In this document: one piece after another, positions 1-7,708 of the stretch | Layout: the number at the start of each line of letters is the position of its first letter | How positions within the stretch are numbered: position 1 is the stretch's first letter | NCBI GenBank assembly: GCA_002707685.1 | Contig: PANQ01000002.1 | Location: 20,884-54,143 of the forward strand | Direction of reading: 5' to 3' | From: Porticoccus sp. | GTDB taxonomy: Bacteria; Pseudomonadota; Gammaproteobacteria; Pseudomonadales; Porticoccaceae | Length of the DNA stretch: 33,260 bases | Notes under the pieces: generated by a model | Told to the model about the DNA's origin: nothing | Seen by the model: only the letters and a program-made list of their open reading frames with translations | The model's database searches: none | Translations under genes and position numbers: made by a program

Positions 1-12
1 GGGAATACGGTC

Positions 13-1101
13 ATGAAATTAAATGCAGGCTATCAGTCGATGAGGCGTCTGTCCTCTTATGTTATGGCATCGGTATTGTCGGCAATTGCCATGGTTCTGT
101 TGGTTATCGTGACGCTGGATGCGGTGGGCGCTGTTATCGATGGGGTGGACGATATTGGTAACAAATACACTTTTTTTCAGGTGGTTATCTATGTTGCGTT
201 GACCTTGCCAGCGCGGATTTACGAGCATATTCCGATGGCATCCCTGATTGGCTGCCTGGTTGGTCTCGGTGTGTTGGCCAATAATTCTGAATTGGTGGTG
301 ATGCGATCGGCCGGGGTTTCCCTGTTGCGTATTGTCTGGTTTGTGAGCCGGCCGATCCTGATGCTGATTTTTTTGGGCGCACTGCTGGGTGAATTTGTGG
401 TTCCCTACACGGACCAATATGCCGAGAGCCGGCGGATGGTCCTGAAAGGAGGGGAGAGTTCTCAGGAGACCAATATTGGTATCTGGAACAAGGAAGGTAA
501 TGAATACATGCATTTCAATGCTGTGTATCCCGGCGGTGTTTTGTTCGGGGTGACCCGCTATGAGTTTGATGATCAGCACCGGCTCCAGAGAGCGAGTTTT
601 TCCGAACGGGCGACTTACCAGGGTGACCATTGGCTGGAAGAGCGGGGAGTCATCACCCGCTTTCTGGATGACGAAGTGGAAACCGGTGAATTCACCACAC
701 GTCTCTGGGACAGCAAATTGTCACCTGAGCTGCTCTATCTGATTATCCTTCCGCCGGAGTCACTGGCCATTCGGAGTCTTTACGATTACACCGAGTATCT
801 GGAAGGGCAGGGCCAGGATGCGTCGAAATATCAATTGGAGTTCTGGCGCAAGGCGCTACAGCCGTTGACAATAGTCAGCCTGGTGCTGATTGCCATTTCC
901 TTTGTGTTTGGTCCACTCCGGCAAGTGACGATGGGCTACCGGATTTTTGCCGGGGTTCTGGTAGGGCTGGTGTTTAGCACTGCCCAGGATCTGCTGGGAC
1001 CCGCGAGTGTGGTCTTCGGTTTCCCCCCGCTATTGGCGGTAGTCATCCCGACACTGGTGTGTGCTGCTATCGGGTTGATCCTGCTGCGCAGGGCAGCCTG
1101 A
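13..1101 (+). CDS. lptG: LPS export ABC transporter permease LptG
   Basis: Inner-membrane permease of the LptB2FGC complex, which extracts lipopolysaccharide from the inner membrane and passes it to the periplasmic bridge. The 362-residue product is about the usual family length. It has the LptF/LptG layout: an N-terminal helix near residues 15-40, further helices near 55-125, a periplasmic beta-jellyroll near 130-265, and three C-terminal helices from about 280 to 360. The ATG follows GGGAATACGGTC, which holds a weak ribosome site. lptF would normally lie just upstream, outside the window. It is convergent with the RDD gene, with a gap of only 27 bases. The assignment rests on overall sequence resemblance to LptG rather than LptF. 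Confidence 0.93.
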   Translation: MKLNAGYQSMRRLSSYVMASVLSAIAMVLLVIVTLDAVGAVIDGVDDIGNKYTFFQVVIYVALTLPARIYEHIPMASLIGCLVGLGVLANNSELVVMRSAGVSLLRIVWFVSRPILMLIFLGALLGEFVVPYTDQYAESRRMVLKGGESSQETNIGIWNKEGNEYMHFNAVYPGGVLFGVTRYEFDDQHRLQRASFSERATYQGDHWLEERGVITRFLDDEVETGEFTTRLWDSKLSPELLYLIILPPESLAIRSLYDYTEYLEGQGQDASKYQLEFWRKALQPLTIVSLVLIAISFVFGPLRQVTMGYRIFAGVLVGLVFSTAQDLLGPASVVFGFPPLLAVVIPTLVCAAIGLILLRRAA

Positions 1102-1128
1102 TCCCCTATTGTTAGGGCTTCCCCAACG

Positions 1129-1632
1129 TCAGTTGGTGACCGGGTTTTTTTTGCTCCGTTTCGGTGGTTTCGGTAATACAACCGTTCGTGTATGGCTCCA
1201 TTTATCATGCAGGCAGTCGCCGTTACGGCTCACCAGGCACCATAGATAACCAATGCCGAACACGGCAAAGGACAGTGGTGCTAACAGCGTACGTATCCAG
1301 CAGGCTTGCCAGGAGGGGGTATCCCCATTTTGAGCGATGAGCTGAATTCGCCAGGATTTCATGCCTAGGGTTTGGCCTGAACGACGCCAGCACCATACAA
1401 AAAACAGCCCACAAAAAAACCACCATCCCAGCATGATCAATAATTGCAATGAGCTGTGTGGCGCCTGCATGGTGTCGTCACCAAACAACCTGCGCAACAG
1501 CAACAGTACAACACCGTAGGCGAAACTGATGCCCAGCAGCAAAAAACTGTCATAAAGCATTGCCATCAGGCGCCTTGCCAGATTTGCGGAGGGGAGCGTG
1601 GTGAGTGTGGGAGAGGTCAAGGAGCACTTCAC
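1129..1632 (-). CDS. RDD family membrane protein
   Basis: Small integral membrane protein of 167 residues. The RDD pattern is visible: an N-terminal Arg-Arg before the first helix (ARRLMAMLYDS, about residues 19-29), a second hydrophobic segment near 62-82, the TLGMKSWRIQ motif near 88-97 and a third helix near 110-132. The basic tail is rich in Lys and Pro. The function of RDD proteins is mostly unknown; some have been linked to ion transport. The start is a GTG with no clear ribosome site, so an internal ATG near residue 23 is possible. It converges on lptG, an arrangement also seen in other gammaproteobacteria. No partner gene is visible on its strand. Confidence 0.82.
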   Translation of the reverse strand: MKCSLTSPTLTTLPSANLARRLMAMLYDSFLLLGISFAYGVVLLLLRRLFGDDTMQAPHSSLQLLIMLGWWFFCGLFFVWCWRRSGQTLGMKSWRIQLIAQNGDTPSWQACWIRTLLAPLSFAVFGIGYLWCLVSRNGDCLHDKWSHTRTVVLPKPPKRSKKNPVTN

Positions 1633-1841
1633 TTATGTCAGTTAGGGTGTTGGCGAGTTTATGATCACCACTTCAGGTTGCTAATCATTAATGCTCAGCG
1701 GCCGCATTCTAGCAAAACAGCATCAACTCGACATCGATAACTGAGATCAATTTCTTCCACTCACCTGATCAGAGAGGGCTCCATAATCCATCTCACTCCG
1801 CACGCGATCGCCGTCGTTGGTATCGGGTTGTGATTTGGAGC
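1633..1841. other. Intergenic stretch with no recognised gene
   Basis: Lies between the RDD gene and the phasin terminator, about 300 bases from the phasin stop codon. I see no convincing reading frame, tRNA or repeat. It should carry the promoter of the RDD gene on the minus strand, but no clear -35/-10 pair could be picked out. Confidence 0.5.
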
Positions 1842-1869
1842 AAAAAAAGGCTGCCGGTGAGGGCAGCCT
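1842..1869 (-). terminator. Rho-independent terminator of the phasin gene
   Basis: On the minus strand the stem AGGCTGCC / GGCAGCCT (8 bp, six-base loop) is followed directly by a run of six T. It sits about 70 bases beyond the phasin stop codon and matches its direction. Confidence 0.85.
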
Positions 1870-1937
1870 GTCAATAAGGCCTATGGGATTGGCCTTGGGC
1901 ACTAGTTGCTCTTGCGAGCAAGGGGGTAAGACAAATA

Positions 1938-2585
1938 TTAAGCGCCAGTAGTGGGGCTATCCGCTTTCGGTGTTGTGGTCGGTGCTGGTGTTGTCTCAGC
2001 ACTGGCGGGCTTGCTGGCTGCGGGAGCCGGTTTAGCTGCTACCGGCTTGGCGGCCGCTTTTTTAGCGGGTGCCTTTTTGGCTGCAGGCTTTGCCGCTGGC
2101 ATAGCCGTTGCTGTTGACTTGGCCGTTAGCTTGTTGACGGTGCGAATCAGTTCGTCCACTTTGGTATTCAGCTCGGCCAGCTTGTCGTCGTTGTTGTAGA
2201 ACGAAGGCATGGATGGCATTGTCGGCATCACCATTTTGGACGAGACTTTTTCACGAATTTCGTCGATTCTGGAGCTGACATTCATATTGATGCCGTCTTT
2301 GCGTAGGTCTTTGCCCCGCTTCTTGATCTTTTCACCCTTGGCTTTCAGTTTGTCGCCTGCTTCCTTGAATCTGTCGCCGGTTTTGTCCAGTCTGGATTTG
2401 GCGTCTGACTCAATTTTTGTGCCACGGGCAACCAAGTCGTCAAAATAGCGACGGGTCTGATCGCTCATTTTTTCATAGCCGTCATGAATGTTGTTGAGGC
2501 CGTGACCATAGGCGCCGAGTCCGGCCAGCCAGATCTTGCGTGCCAGTTCTTCAGTTTTGTCGATAGTGTTTTTAAGTTCTGCCAT
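1938..2585 (-). CDS. Phasin family (PHA granule-associated) protein
   Basis: Phasin that coats polyhydroxyalkanoate granules and may link them to the nucleoid. The 215-residue product has a helical phasin domain at about residues 1-120, with the typical ARKIWLAGLGAYG motif near the start, then a charged Lys/Asp-rich coiled segment. Its C-terminal tail (about 155-215) is rich in AAKPAA/AKKA units, like the histone-like tail of PhaF proteins. The start chosen is the ATG at 2585, preceded on the minus strand by CGGAG at good spacing; a longer frame reaching 2642 lacks this. It is divergent from a TetR regulator, and a PHA-system gene follows that regulator, so the context is PHA storage. A terminator lies downstream. 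Confidence 0.9.
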   Translation of the reverse strand: MAELKNTIDKTEELARKIWLAGLGAYGHGLNNIHDGYEKMSDQTRRYFDDLVARGTKIESDAKSRLDKTGDRFKEAGDKLKAKGEKIKKRGKDLRKDGINMNVSSRIDEIREKVSSKMVMPTMPSMPSFYNNDDKLAELNTKVDELIRTVNKLTAKSTATAMPAAKPAAKKAPAKKAAAKPVAAKPAPAASKPASAETTPAPTTTPKADSPTTGA

Positions 2586-2670
2586 AGTAATATCTCCGGT
2601 AGCAGTTGAATTCGTGTGTTTACGCTTAATTTCATGCCACATTAGTGATAATTTTTAGAAAACGCATACT

Positions 2671-2685
2671 AAAAACCAGGTTTTT
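2671..2685. promoter_or_regulatory. Palindrome in the phasin/TetR divergent promoter region
   Basis: AAAAACC A GGTTTTT is a perfect 7-1-7 palindrome between the divergent phasin and TetR genes. By position it is a candidate operator for the TetR protein, which would couple its own expression to that of the phasin. This is inference from placement and symmetry only. Confidence 0.4.
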
Positions 2686-2727
2686 ACGAAATAGTGGAAT
2701 TTATTTTGCAACGCAGTCGGAATGCTG

Positions 2728-3375
2728 ATGAAAAGACGTGATCATATTCTGTTGGTGAGCCTGGATCTGTTTAATCGCGAGGGCGAAACCAACCTCACTG
2801 CAGTGGATATTGCCAATGAGCTGGAAATCAGCCCCGGCAACCTCTATTACCATTTCAAGGGAAAGGAGGAGCTGGTTACGGAGCTCTATGAGCAGTTTGA
2901 AGCCGGTATCGAAACTTTGCTACAGGACTCTCGCAGCGCGGATGCCAGTCTGGAGGAGCACTGGCTCTACCTGTATGTGATGCTGGAACATATCTTCAAC
3001 TACCGCTTTTTTTTCCGTAACACCACAGACCTGTTGCACAAGTATGGCGGTATAGATAAGCGGTTCGGGAAGTTGGTGGAAAAGCAGTATCAGTGGATAC
3101 ACCAGTTGTTGGATAGCCTGCTGGAGGAAGGGTTACTGGCGGATAGAACGATGATTGCTAGCCGTATAGATCAGCTGGCTGACAACATCATGCTGATCTT
3201 CACGCACTGGTTTCAATTTCAGAACCTTCGCAAAAAATCACTAGACCAGCACCAGTTCATTCAGGGCGCCATTTTGCAGATTATGGCACTATTGGCACCT
3301 TATCTGGGTGAACAGCAATTGCAGTTTATGGAAACCTGCACGGAGCTTTCTCTCCGCGAGAAGCAGTGTCAGTAA
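2728..3375 (+). CDS. TetR/AcrR family transcriptional regulator
   Basis: DNA-binding regulator of 215 residues. The N-terminal TetR helix-turn-helix occupies about residues 5-50, with the family pattern TAVDIANELEISPGNLYYHFKGKEEL. The rest is a helical ligand-binding domain with many aromatic residues (about 80-200). It is divergent from the phasin gene and followed by a PHA-system gene, so control of PHA-granule genes, as PhaD does in pseudomonads, is a reasonable guess. A fatty-acyl ligand would fit but is not shown. The start chosen is the ATG at 2728, with GGAA five bases upstream; an ATG two codons earlier overlaps that site. Confidence 0.85.
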   Translation: MKRRDHILLVSLDLFNREGETNLTAVDIANELEISPGNLYYHFKGKEELVTELYEQFEAGIETLLQDSRSADASLEEHWLYLYVMLEHIFNYRFFFRNTTDLLHKYGGIDKRFGKLVEKQYQWIHQLLDSLLEEGLLADRTMIASRIDQLADNIMLIFTHWFQFQNLRKKSLDQHQFIQGAILQIMALLAPYLGEQQLQFMETCTELSLREKQCQ

Positions 3376-3441
3376 TACAGCATTTGGCCAGGTCCGGACA
3401 AATAACAAGGTTTAGCAAAACAACAAAAAAGAGAGAGGTAG

Positions 3442-3717
3442 ATGAGTCATATTCAGTTGGAACGCAATCACACCATGGAGAAAGCACAGGTTCGCACCAT
3501 GACGGAAGAGCTGGGACAAAAACTGAAAGCCAAGCACGGTGGTGATTATTGCTGGGAGGGCGATACGGTTCATTACAAACACAGCGGTATTGATGCCAAA
3601 GTGAGCTTTGATGACAAAACCGTCAGAGTGGATGTAACGCTCGGCCTGTTGATGAGCGCCTTTAAAGGAATGATCGAGTCAGAAGTCACTAAATATCTGG
3701 ATGAAAAGTTTGCCTGA
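3442..3717 (+). CDS. Polyhydroxyalkanoic acid system family protein
   Basis: Small 91-residue protein that resembles the family named for PHA systems (PF09650/TIGR02610 type). These occur beside phasins and PHA synthases in gammaproteobacteria; their molecular role is not established. Visible features are the N-terminal HIQLERNHTM motif, a middle WEGDTVHYKHSGIDA segment and the C-terminal SAFKGMIESEVTKYLDEKF helix, which match the family pattern. There is no signal peptide. GAGAGAGG lies just before the ATG. An internal Met at residue 11 is an alternative start. It follows the TetR gene after 66 bases and is probably co-regulated with it. Confidence 0.85.
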   Translation: MSHIQLERNHTMEKAQVRTMTEELGQKLKAKHGGDYCWEGDTVHYKHSGIDAKVSFDDKTVRVDVTLGLLMSAFKGMIESEVTKYLDEKFA

Positions 3718-3747
3718 GTACTCCGCGCATTTATTTCAGGTCGGGGG

Positions 3748-4623
3748 CTAGTTCTGCGTCGCACCGACACTGACCAGATATTCAGTGACCTGTGTATTGT
3801 CGCCGTAGTGGGCCCACTTTAGCGGCGTTTCAGCTCCCCGGCAGGTAGCGTTGATCAGGGCGCCGTTGTTCACCATGTATTTGACCATGTCGACCGTCCC
3901 GTCCTGCGACAGGTAGTGCAACGCTGTGCAGCCGTCACTGTCACCCTGGTTGATATCGACGCCCTGATCCACCAGGTATTTCACAACGTCGATTTGCTCC
4001 GTCAACGCTCCGTAGAGAATTGCCTGGTTAATCTGGCTTTGCCGAGCCTGTCCGCTGTCCACGAAGGCTTGGAGGGCTTTCAGGTTGCCGAGGCGCGCCG
4101 CCATCTTTAAAGCGCCACTGTTTTCGCCTGCCGCAAAGGTCCCGCCGTTTGCCAGAAGCAGGGCTGCCAGATCGTAGTTATCCTGGTAGGCCGCGAAAAA
4201 CAACGAATCATTGCCCGGTTTTGCCCCATGGGTAATCAATAAAGCCGCCATTCGAACAGTGTTTTTCTTGATCGTCTGATTCAGGGAGCTGGCCAGTTCA
4301 CCGGCTGGAAAGACCTGGTCAGCTCCGTAACGGGACAACATCACATAAAGCCCGTAGTTGCCGCTGGTGCTTGCGTGTTTCAGCGCGTCTCGGAAATCAA
4401 CATCGCTGATTTCTGCGAAAAAGCCTGCATCCTCGAACAGATAAGCTCCGTCATGGTTCCGTCTGGTGGTTGCCTGTTTCAGGCCGGCCAGAGTAACCGG
4501 GATATTCCGGCTGGCCAGCTCTTCTCTGGCGGCCGTTTCCGCTGCTGAATTTGCGGTCTGTTGTGAACAGCCAGAAAAAACTGTGGCCAATAAGGCGGCT
4601 ATTAGAACTCGTAACAGATTCAT
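3748..4623 (-). CDS. Ankyrin-repeat lipoprotein
   Basis: Predicted periplasm-facing lipoprotein of 291 residues. The signal MNLLRVLIAALLATVFSGC ends in a lipobox-like SGC, placing the lipidated Cys at residue 19. Ankyrin repeats fill roughly residues 80-291; the clearest are the last ones, with DGCTALHYLSQDGTVDMVKYMVNNGA and AETPLKWAHYGDN. Such repeats bind proteins; no enzymatic domain is seen. The start at 4623 is preceded by GGAGAA, and a longer frame upstream would put 17 residues before the signal. It converges on the PHA-system gene with a 30-base gap. The partner protein is unknown. Confidence 0.8.
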   Translation of the reverse strand: MNLLRVLIAALLATVFSGCSQQTANSAAETAAREELASRNIPVTLAGLKQATTRRNHDGAYLFEDAGFFAEISDVDFRDALKHASTSGNYGLYVMLSRYGADQVFPAGELASSLNQTIKKNTVRMAALLITHGAKPGNDSLFFAAYQDNYDLAALLLANGGTFAAGENSGALKMAARLGNLKALQAFVDSGQARQSQINQAILYGALTEQIDVVKYLVDQGVDINQGDSDGCTALHYLSQDGTVDMVKYMVNNGALINATCRGAETPLKWAHYGDNTQVTEYLVSVGATQN

Positions 4624-4718
4624 CGGGTTCTCCGTCTCAGGAGCGAAAAAAGGATAAGTTAACACTGCCAACACAGACCGGACAGCAGCGAGTTCCAGCG
4701 TTAAATACTGTCTTCAAA

Positions 4719-5156
4719 CTAAACGGGTTCTTTGCCTGTATTGCGGATAACGACAGTGCCGGCCAGCTTGTCATGCCAGCCCTGTTTGCGCTGGTCTACG
4801 CCCACCCAAATAAACCCAAGGCATAGTGGAACAGCGGATAAAATATACGCAAAGTATCTGCCGATAGCCTGGCCGGTACGCATTTTTCCACCGGTGGATG
4901 CATCGACGATTTGTAATTTCATGGCCATTTTGCCGGGCGTGCCGAGATAATGTAGCCAGAACCATATTGTTGCGACAAATGGCACAACATAGCCAAGCAT
5001 AACGTCCCAGAATCCGTATATGAGCTTATCCCCTATCCAATACTCTTCACCGTAAATAAGGCTTAATGGCACATATAAAACAATCGCCATGATCACTAAA
5101 TCAATGAGCAGTGCGCCAAATCTAATCCAGAAACCTGCGTATTCCTTATTTTCCAT
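4719..5156 (-). CDS. RDD family membrane protein (second copy)
   Basis: RDD protein of 145 residues, distinct from the copy at 1129-1632. It shows the N-terminal GFWIRFGALLIDLVIM segment (the Arg and Asp of the RDD signature), a helix near 50-75, the GTPGKMAMKLQIVD motif near 77-90 and a C-terminal helix with a QGWHDKLAGTVVI ending typical of the family. AAGGAG lies about ten bases before the ATG. An AT-rich stretch of about 100 bases upstream should hold its promoter. The function of this family is poorly defined. Confidence 0.85.
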   Translation of the reverse strand: MENKEYAGFWIRFGALLIDLVIMAIVLYVPLSLIYGEEYWIGDKLIYGFWDVMLGYVVPFVATIWFWLHYLGTPGKMAMKLQIVDASTGGKMRTGQAIGRYFAYILSAVPLCLGFIWVGVDQRKQGWHDKLAGTVVIRNTGKEPV

Positions 5157-5323
5157 AAAGCAAAAACTCCTTAATGTGATTTAGTGGTTAACGGTTTTAT
5201 ATCACGTAAATACATTGTGCGACATTCAATACTGGATTCGCTTTTATAGGGCTTTGACAAGAAGTTTTGGTATGTCTGGCTTCTTTCGGGAAATTCTGCC
5301 TGGTTCTTCTTATTCTTGCCGTA

Positions 5324-6880
5324 TCAGCCCGTTTCGCCCTTGCGCATTGCCTCTGCTGTATGCTCTGCCAGACTGATCCCGGCTTGATTCATCGTCAAAT
5401 AGGTGTAGTTTGCACCCGCCTCGCGGATCTGCTCCTGATGCGAGTCATGCAGGGCGTGCGAGACGATAGGCCCGGTGAAACCGCGCTGGCGCAGGGACCG
5501 GGCGGCGATCAGCTTGGCCTCAAGATCGTCCATAGCCAGGATTGCCGCCTTGATCTGTCCAAAATGGCAACTGCGCCAGAAATTGCTGTCTTCTGCATCG
5601 GCGAACATCACGTTGCGTCCCGCCTCTTGGTGCGCTTTAGCGGTGTAGGTGTCAGCATCAAGGCCCAGTGGCTTGAATCCATCTTGTTCGATCTGGTGGT
5701 AAGCGGCGCTACCGGTCCGGCCCATGCCAAAAATCAGTACATCGGCGTCGCCCATTTCCTTTGGTTGCTCGTCAGGGTGGATGGTGTCGCGTTCATACCG
5801 ACGCAGGTTGGCTTCGTACTGTTCGTACAGCGGATGTGCGAAGCGATTGAGCGGCGCCGATATCACGAAAGAAATTGATACGGCAATGGCCAGTGGCACG
5901 AGGTATTCGGGCAGAACACCCGCCGCTACGATCAACCCGAACTCGGAATATGCGGTCAGACTAAGCGCAGTCAGAAAGGCGCTGCGTGCGCGCAGCTTGA
6001 ACGCCACCATCAGCGCGAAGAACAGCGCCCCCTTGAGCGAAAGCGCGATACCAACGGCCACGGCAAAGACCATCGTGTCCCAATCCGGTAGACCGGTCAG
6101 TCCGATTTGCAGGAAAAACCCGACAAGGAAAATTTCCTTGAGCGACCAGAGCGATTCGCCCAATTCCTTTGCGCGGCTGTGGGTGGACAGCAGCACCCCC
6201 ATCACCAGCGCGCCGATTTCCGATGAAAGGCCCATCGCCTCAAACCCCATGCCGCCGATCACCAGCGACAGCATCATGCCCATCAGCACCAGGAGCTCAT
6301 CATGGCCTGCGAAATCCAGCAACTGATGCAGTACCGGGCGAAGTAGCGGCAAAGTAAAAACCAGTAGCGCCCAGATATTCGGTGTCTGGCCCGACCAGAC
6401 CGCCAGCACCACCAGCGCGATAATGTCTTGCACGATCAGGATGCCGATGGCGGTGCGACCGTGAAAGGCGCCCAGCTCGCGCTTGGTTTCCAGCAGTTTT
6501 GCGGCCAGCACGGTTGACGAGAACGACAGTGCGATCGCCAGCAAAAGTGCGCTGTTCCAGTCCAGTCCCATGAATAGTTTCAACCCCGGCAGGAAGACAG
6601 CGGTGGAAATCGCGAAATGCAACAGTGCCCCGCCCACTACCTGCGGCTGCGCGATCTGTTCCAGCTTGAGCTTGAGCCCGACAGTGAAAAGCAGCATCAG
6701 AACGCCCAGATGCGCCACATGGTGCAGCGTTTCCCCGGTGTACGCGGGCAGGCCAAGCGGCGGCCCGAAGATATTGATGGCAAACCCCGCTGCCAGAAAG
6801 CCAACCAGGGGCGGCAAGCCAATCTGACGGACGGCCAGACCGAAAAAGAAGGCGAAACTGATGGTGATAACTTCAAACAC
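5324..6880 (-). CDS. CPA2 family cation:proton antiporter with TrkA-N domain (Kef/YbaL type)
   Basis: Monovalent cation:proton antiporter or K+ efflux protein of 518 residues. Residues 1-350 hold about a dozen hydrophobic helices with the CPA2 core, including IGILIVQDIIAL near 145-156 with the conserved Gln-Asp. Residues 376-510 form a Rossmann TrkA-N domain with the nucleotide-binding GMGRTG at 385-390. The start is a GTG with GGAG eight bases upstream. Base composition is clearly richer in G+C, with frequent GCG/CGC, than the flanking genes, which hints at lateral acquisition. No KefF-like partner is next to it. Ion specificity cannot be read from the sequence. Confidence 0.9.
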   Translation of the reverse strand: MFEVITISFAFFFGLAVRQIGLPPLVGFLAAGFAINIFGPPLGLPAYTGETLHHVAHLGVLMLLFTVGLKLKLEQIAQPQVVGGALLHFAISTAVFLPGLKLFMGLDWNSALLLAIALSFSSTVLAAKLLETKRELGAFHGRTAIGILIVQDIIALVVLAVWSGQTPNIWALLVFTLPLLRPVLHQLLDFAGHDELLVLMGMMLSLVIGGMGFEAMGLSSEIGALVMGVLLSTHSRAKELGESLWSLKEIFLVGFFLQIGLTGLPDWDTMVFAVAVGIALSLKGALFFALMVAFKLRARSAFLTALSLTAYSEFGLIVAAGVLPEYLVPLAIAVSISFVISAPLNRFAHPLYEQYEANLRRYERDTIHPDEQPKEMGDADVLIFGMGRTGSAAYHQIEQDGFKPLGLDADTYTAKAHQEAGRNVMFADAEDSNFWRSCHFGQIKAAILAMDDLEAKLIAARSLRQRGFTGPIVSHALHDSHQEQIREAGANYTYLTMNQAGISLAEHTAEAMRKGETG

Positions 6881-7034
6881 TGCGCGGTCTCCGTTTCAAT
6901 GACTTGATTTCGATGTCAACCTTACTGTGAAACACCGCATAGCGATTCTTTATCATTCGGGGCCGCGCAATGCTGAAGCTGTGCGGCACAAACGAGTGCC
7001 TTGTCAGCCCAAAAAGGGTCGAGAAAAATCGTTA

Positions 7035-7193
7035 TCAGTATAAATTCCGTTGAAATCCCACAAACACATCCCGAATATTTTTTACTTCACCCAGTTTGTT
7101 TACCGCATCGCGGATGCTGTGATATTTCAGCTCGATCAACTGCGGCAGTTTTTCGAGGTCGAGTTCACCGACGCCACGTTCGACGTAATGGCC
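7035..7193 (-). pseudogene. C-terminal remnant of a type I restriction enzyme HsdR subunit
   Basis: The last ~53 codons of a short minus-strand frame resemble the very C-terminus of HsdR restriction subunits (EcoEI R_C type): ELDLEKLPQLIELKYHSI, then NKLGEVKNIRDVFVGFQ, ending RNLY and a stop where intact proteins usually end. Upstream of about 7193 the frame continues for 36 residues but no longer resembles HsdR, and no helicase or nuclease domain is present. This looks like the stub of a deleted restriction-modification locus between the antiporter and the attachment site. Identification is from remembered family patterns, so confidence is moderate. Confidence 0.55.
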
Positions 7194-7435
7194 GAGTACA
7201 ATTGGCACCAACTGGCTGTTTTTGTGATTGTTTTCTGGGTAACTGTCTGGGTTATGAGCGTCGCTCGAGTATAAGCGGCGCTTTGGATTTGGCAACCTCA
7301 CGATATATTGCCTTGGATCAGCTGGGGATGCTGAAATATCTACCCTTGAGTATATAAGAGGGTTTTTTGTAGGGATGGGGAATTTTCGGCGGGATTAAAG
7401 CAGGGTTGAGGTATTTTAACCCATTGATTTTTAAG
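7194..7435. other. Junction DNA with no recognised gene
   Basis: About 240 bases between the HsdR stub and the tRNA fragment. Frames here are short and lack recognisable products. Together with 6881-7034 it looks like degraded accessory sequence next to an integration hotspot. Confidence 0.5.
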
Positions 7436-7490
7436 TGGTACCAGAGGCCGGACTCGAACCGGCACGCTTTTAAGGGCGGGGGATTTTGAA
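7436..7490 (-). other. Attachment site: 3' half of tRNA-Leu(CAA), probable attL
   Basis: On the minus strand this is a tRNA-Leu 3' half: anticodon loop TTCAAAA (anticodon CAA at 7486-7488), 3' anticodon-stem strand TCCCC, a short variable arm, T-arm GCCGG TTCGAGT CCGGC, acceptor strand CTCTGGT, discriminator A and CCA. The expected 5' stem strand GGGGA and everything before it are absent beyond 7490, so the gene is broken at the anticodon loop. An integrase lies about 220 bases away. In tRNA-targeted elements this is the duplicated 3' end at one junction; the intact tRNA should lie at the other end, right of the window. Confidence 0.75.
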
Positions 7491-7499
7491 TAATTCAAA
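7485..7499. promoter_or_regulatory. Palindrome at the tRNA break, candidate recombinase core site
   Basis: TTTGAAT A ATTCAAA is a perfect 7-1-7 palindrome that straddles the point where tRNA homology stops. Tyrosine recombinases bind inverted core sites around the crossover, and the anticodon loop is a common crossover place. The role is inferred. Confidence 0.45.
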
Positions 7500-7708
7500 T
7501 AAGCTTGTTTCCTAGCGTCACCCGATGTTTAGGCAAGTTACCCGTTGTTTCTTCAGGTTGTTGTAACATCCTGAAAAATAGGGATATTATTTAACTAGGC
7601 ATCTTTTTGACGTTACTCGAAAGATGCCTGGGATTCTAAAAGTTTCGCCCATTTGTCTCCCAGTTGCATCCCTAATTTTAGCTATAGAACCATATGCAGG
7701 GAGATCCC

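Noticed and set aside
1123..1152. Terminator between lptG and the RDD gene
   Set aside because: CCAAC / GTTGG forms a short stem, but the T-run begins about nine bases later, so it is not a normal intrinsic terminator.
1951..2199. 82-residue hydrophobic frame on the plus strand
   Set aside because: It is the antisense of the Ala/Lys/Pro-rich phasin tail, which yields false Ala/Gly-rich membrane-like peptides.
7050..7274. Plus-strand 74-residue frame opposite the HsdR stub
   Set aside because: The minus-strand frame carries the HsdR-like C-terminal pattern ending at a natural stop; the plus frame is its shadow.
7436..7530. Complete tRNA-Leu gene
   Set aside because: The 5' half (acceptor, D-arm and GGGGA anticodon-stem strand) is absent beyond the anticodon loop.
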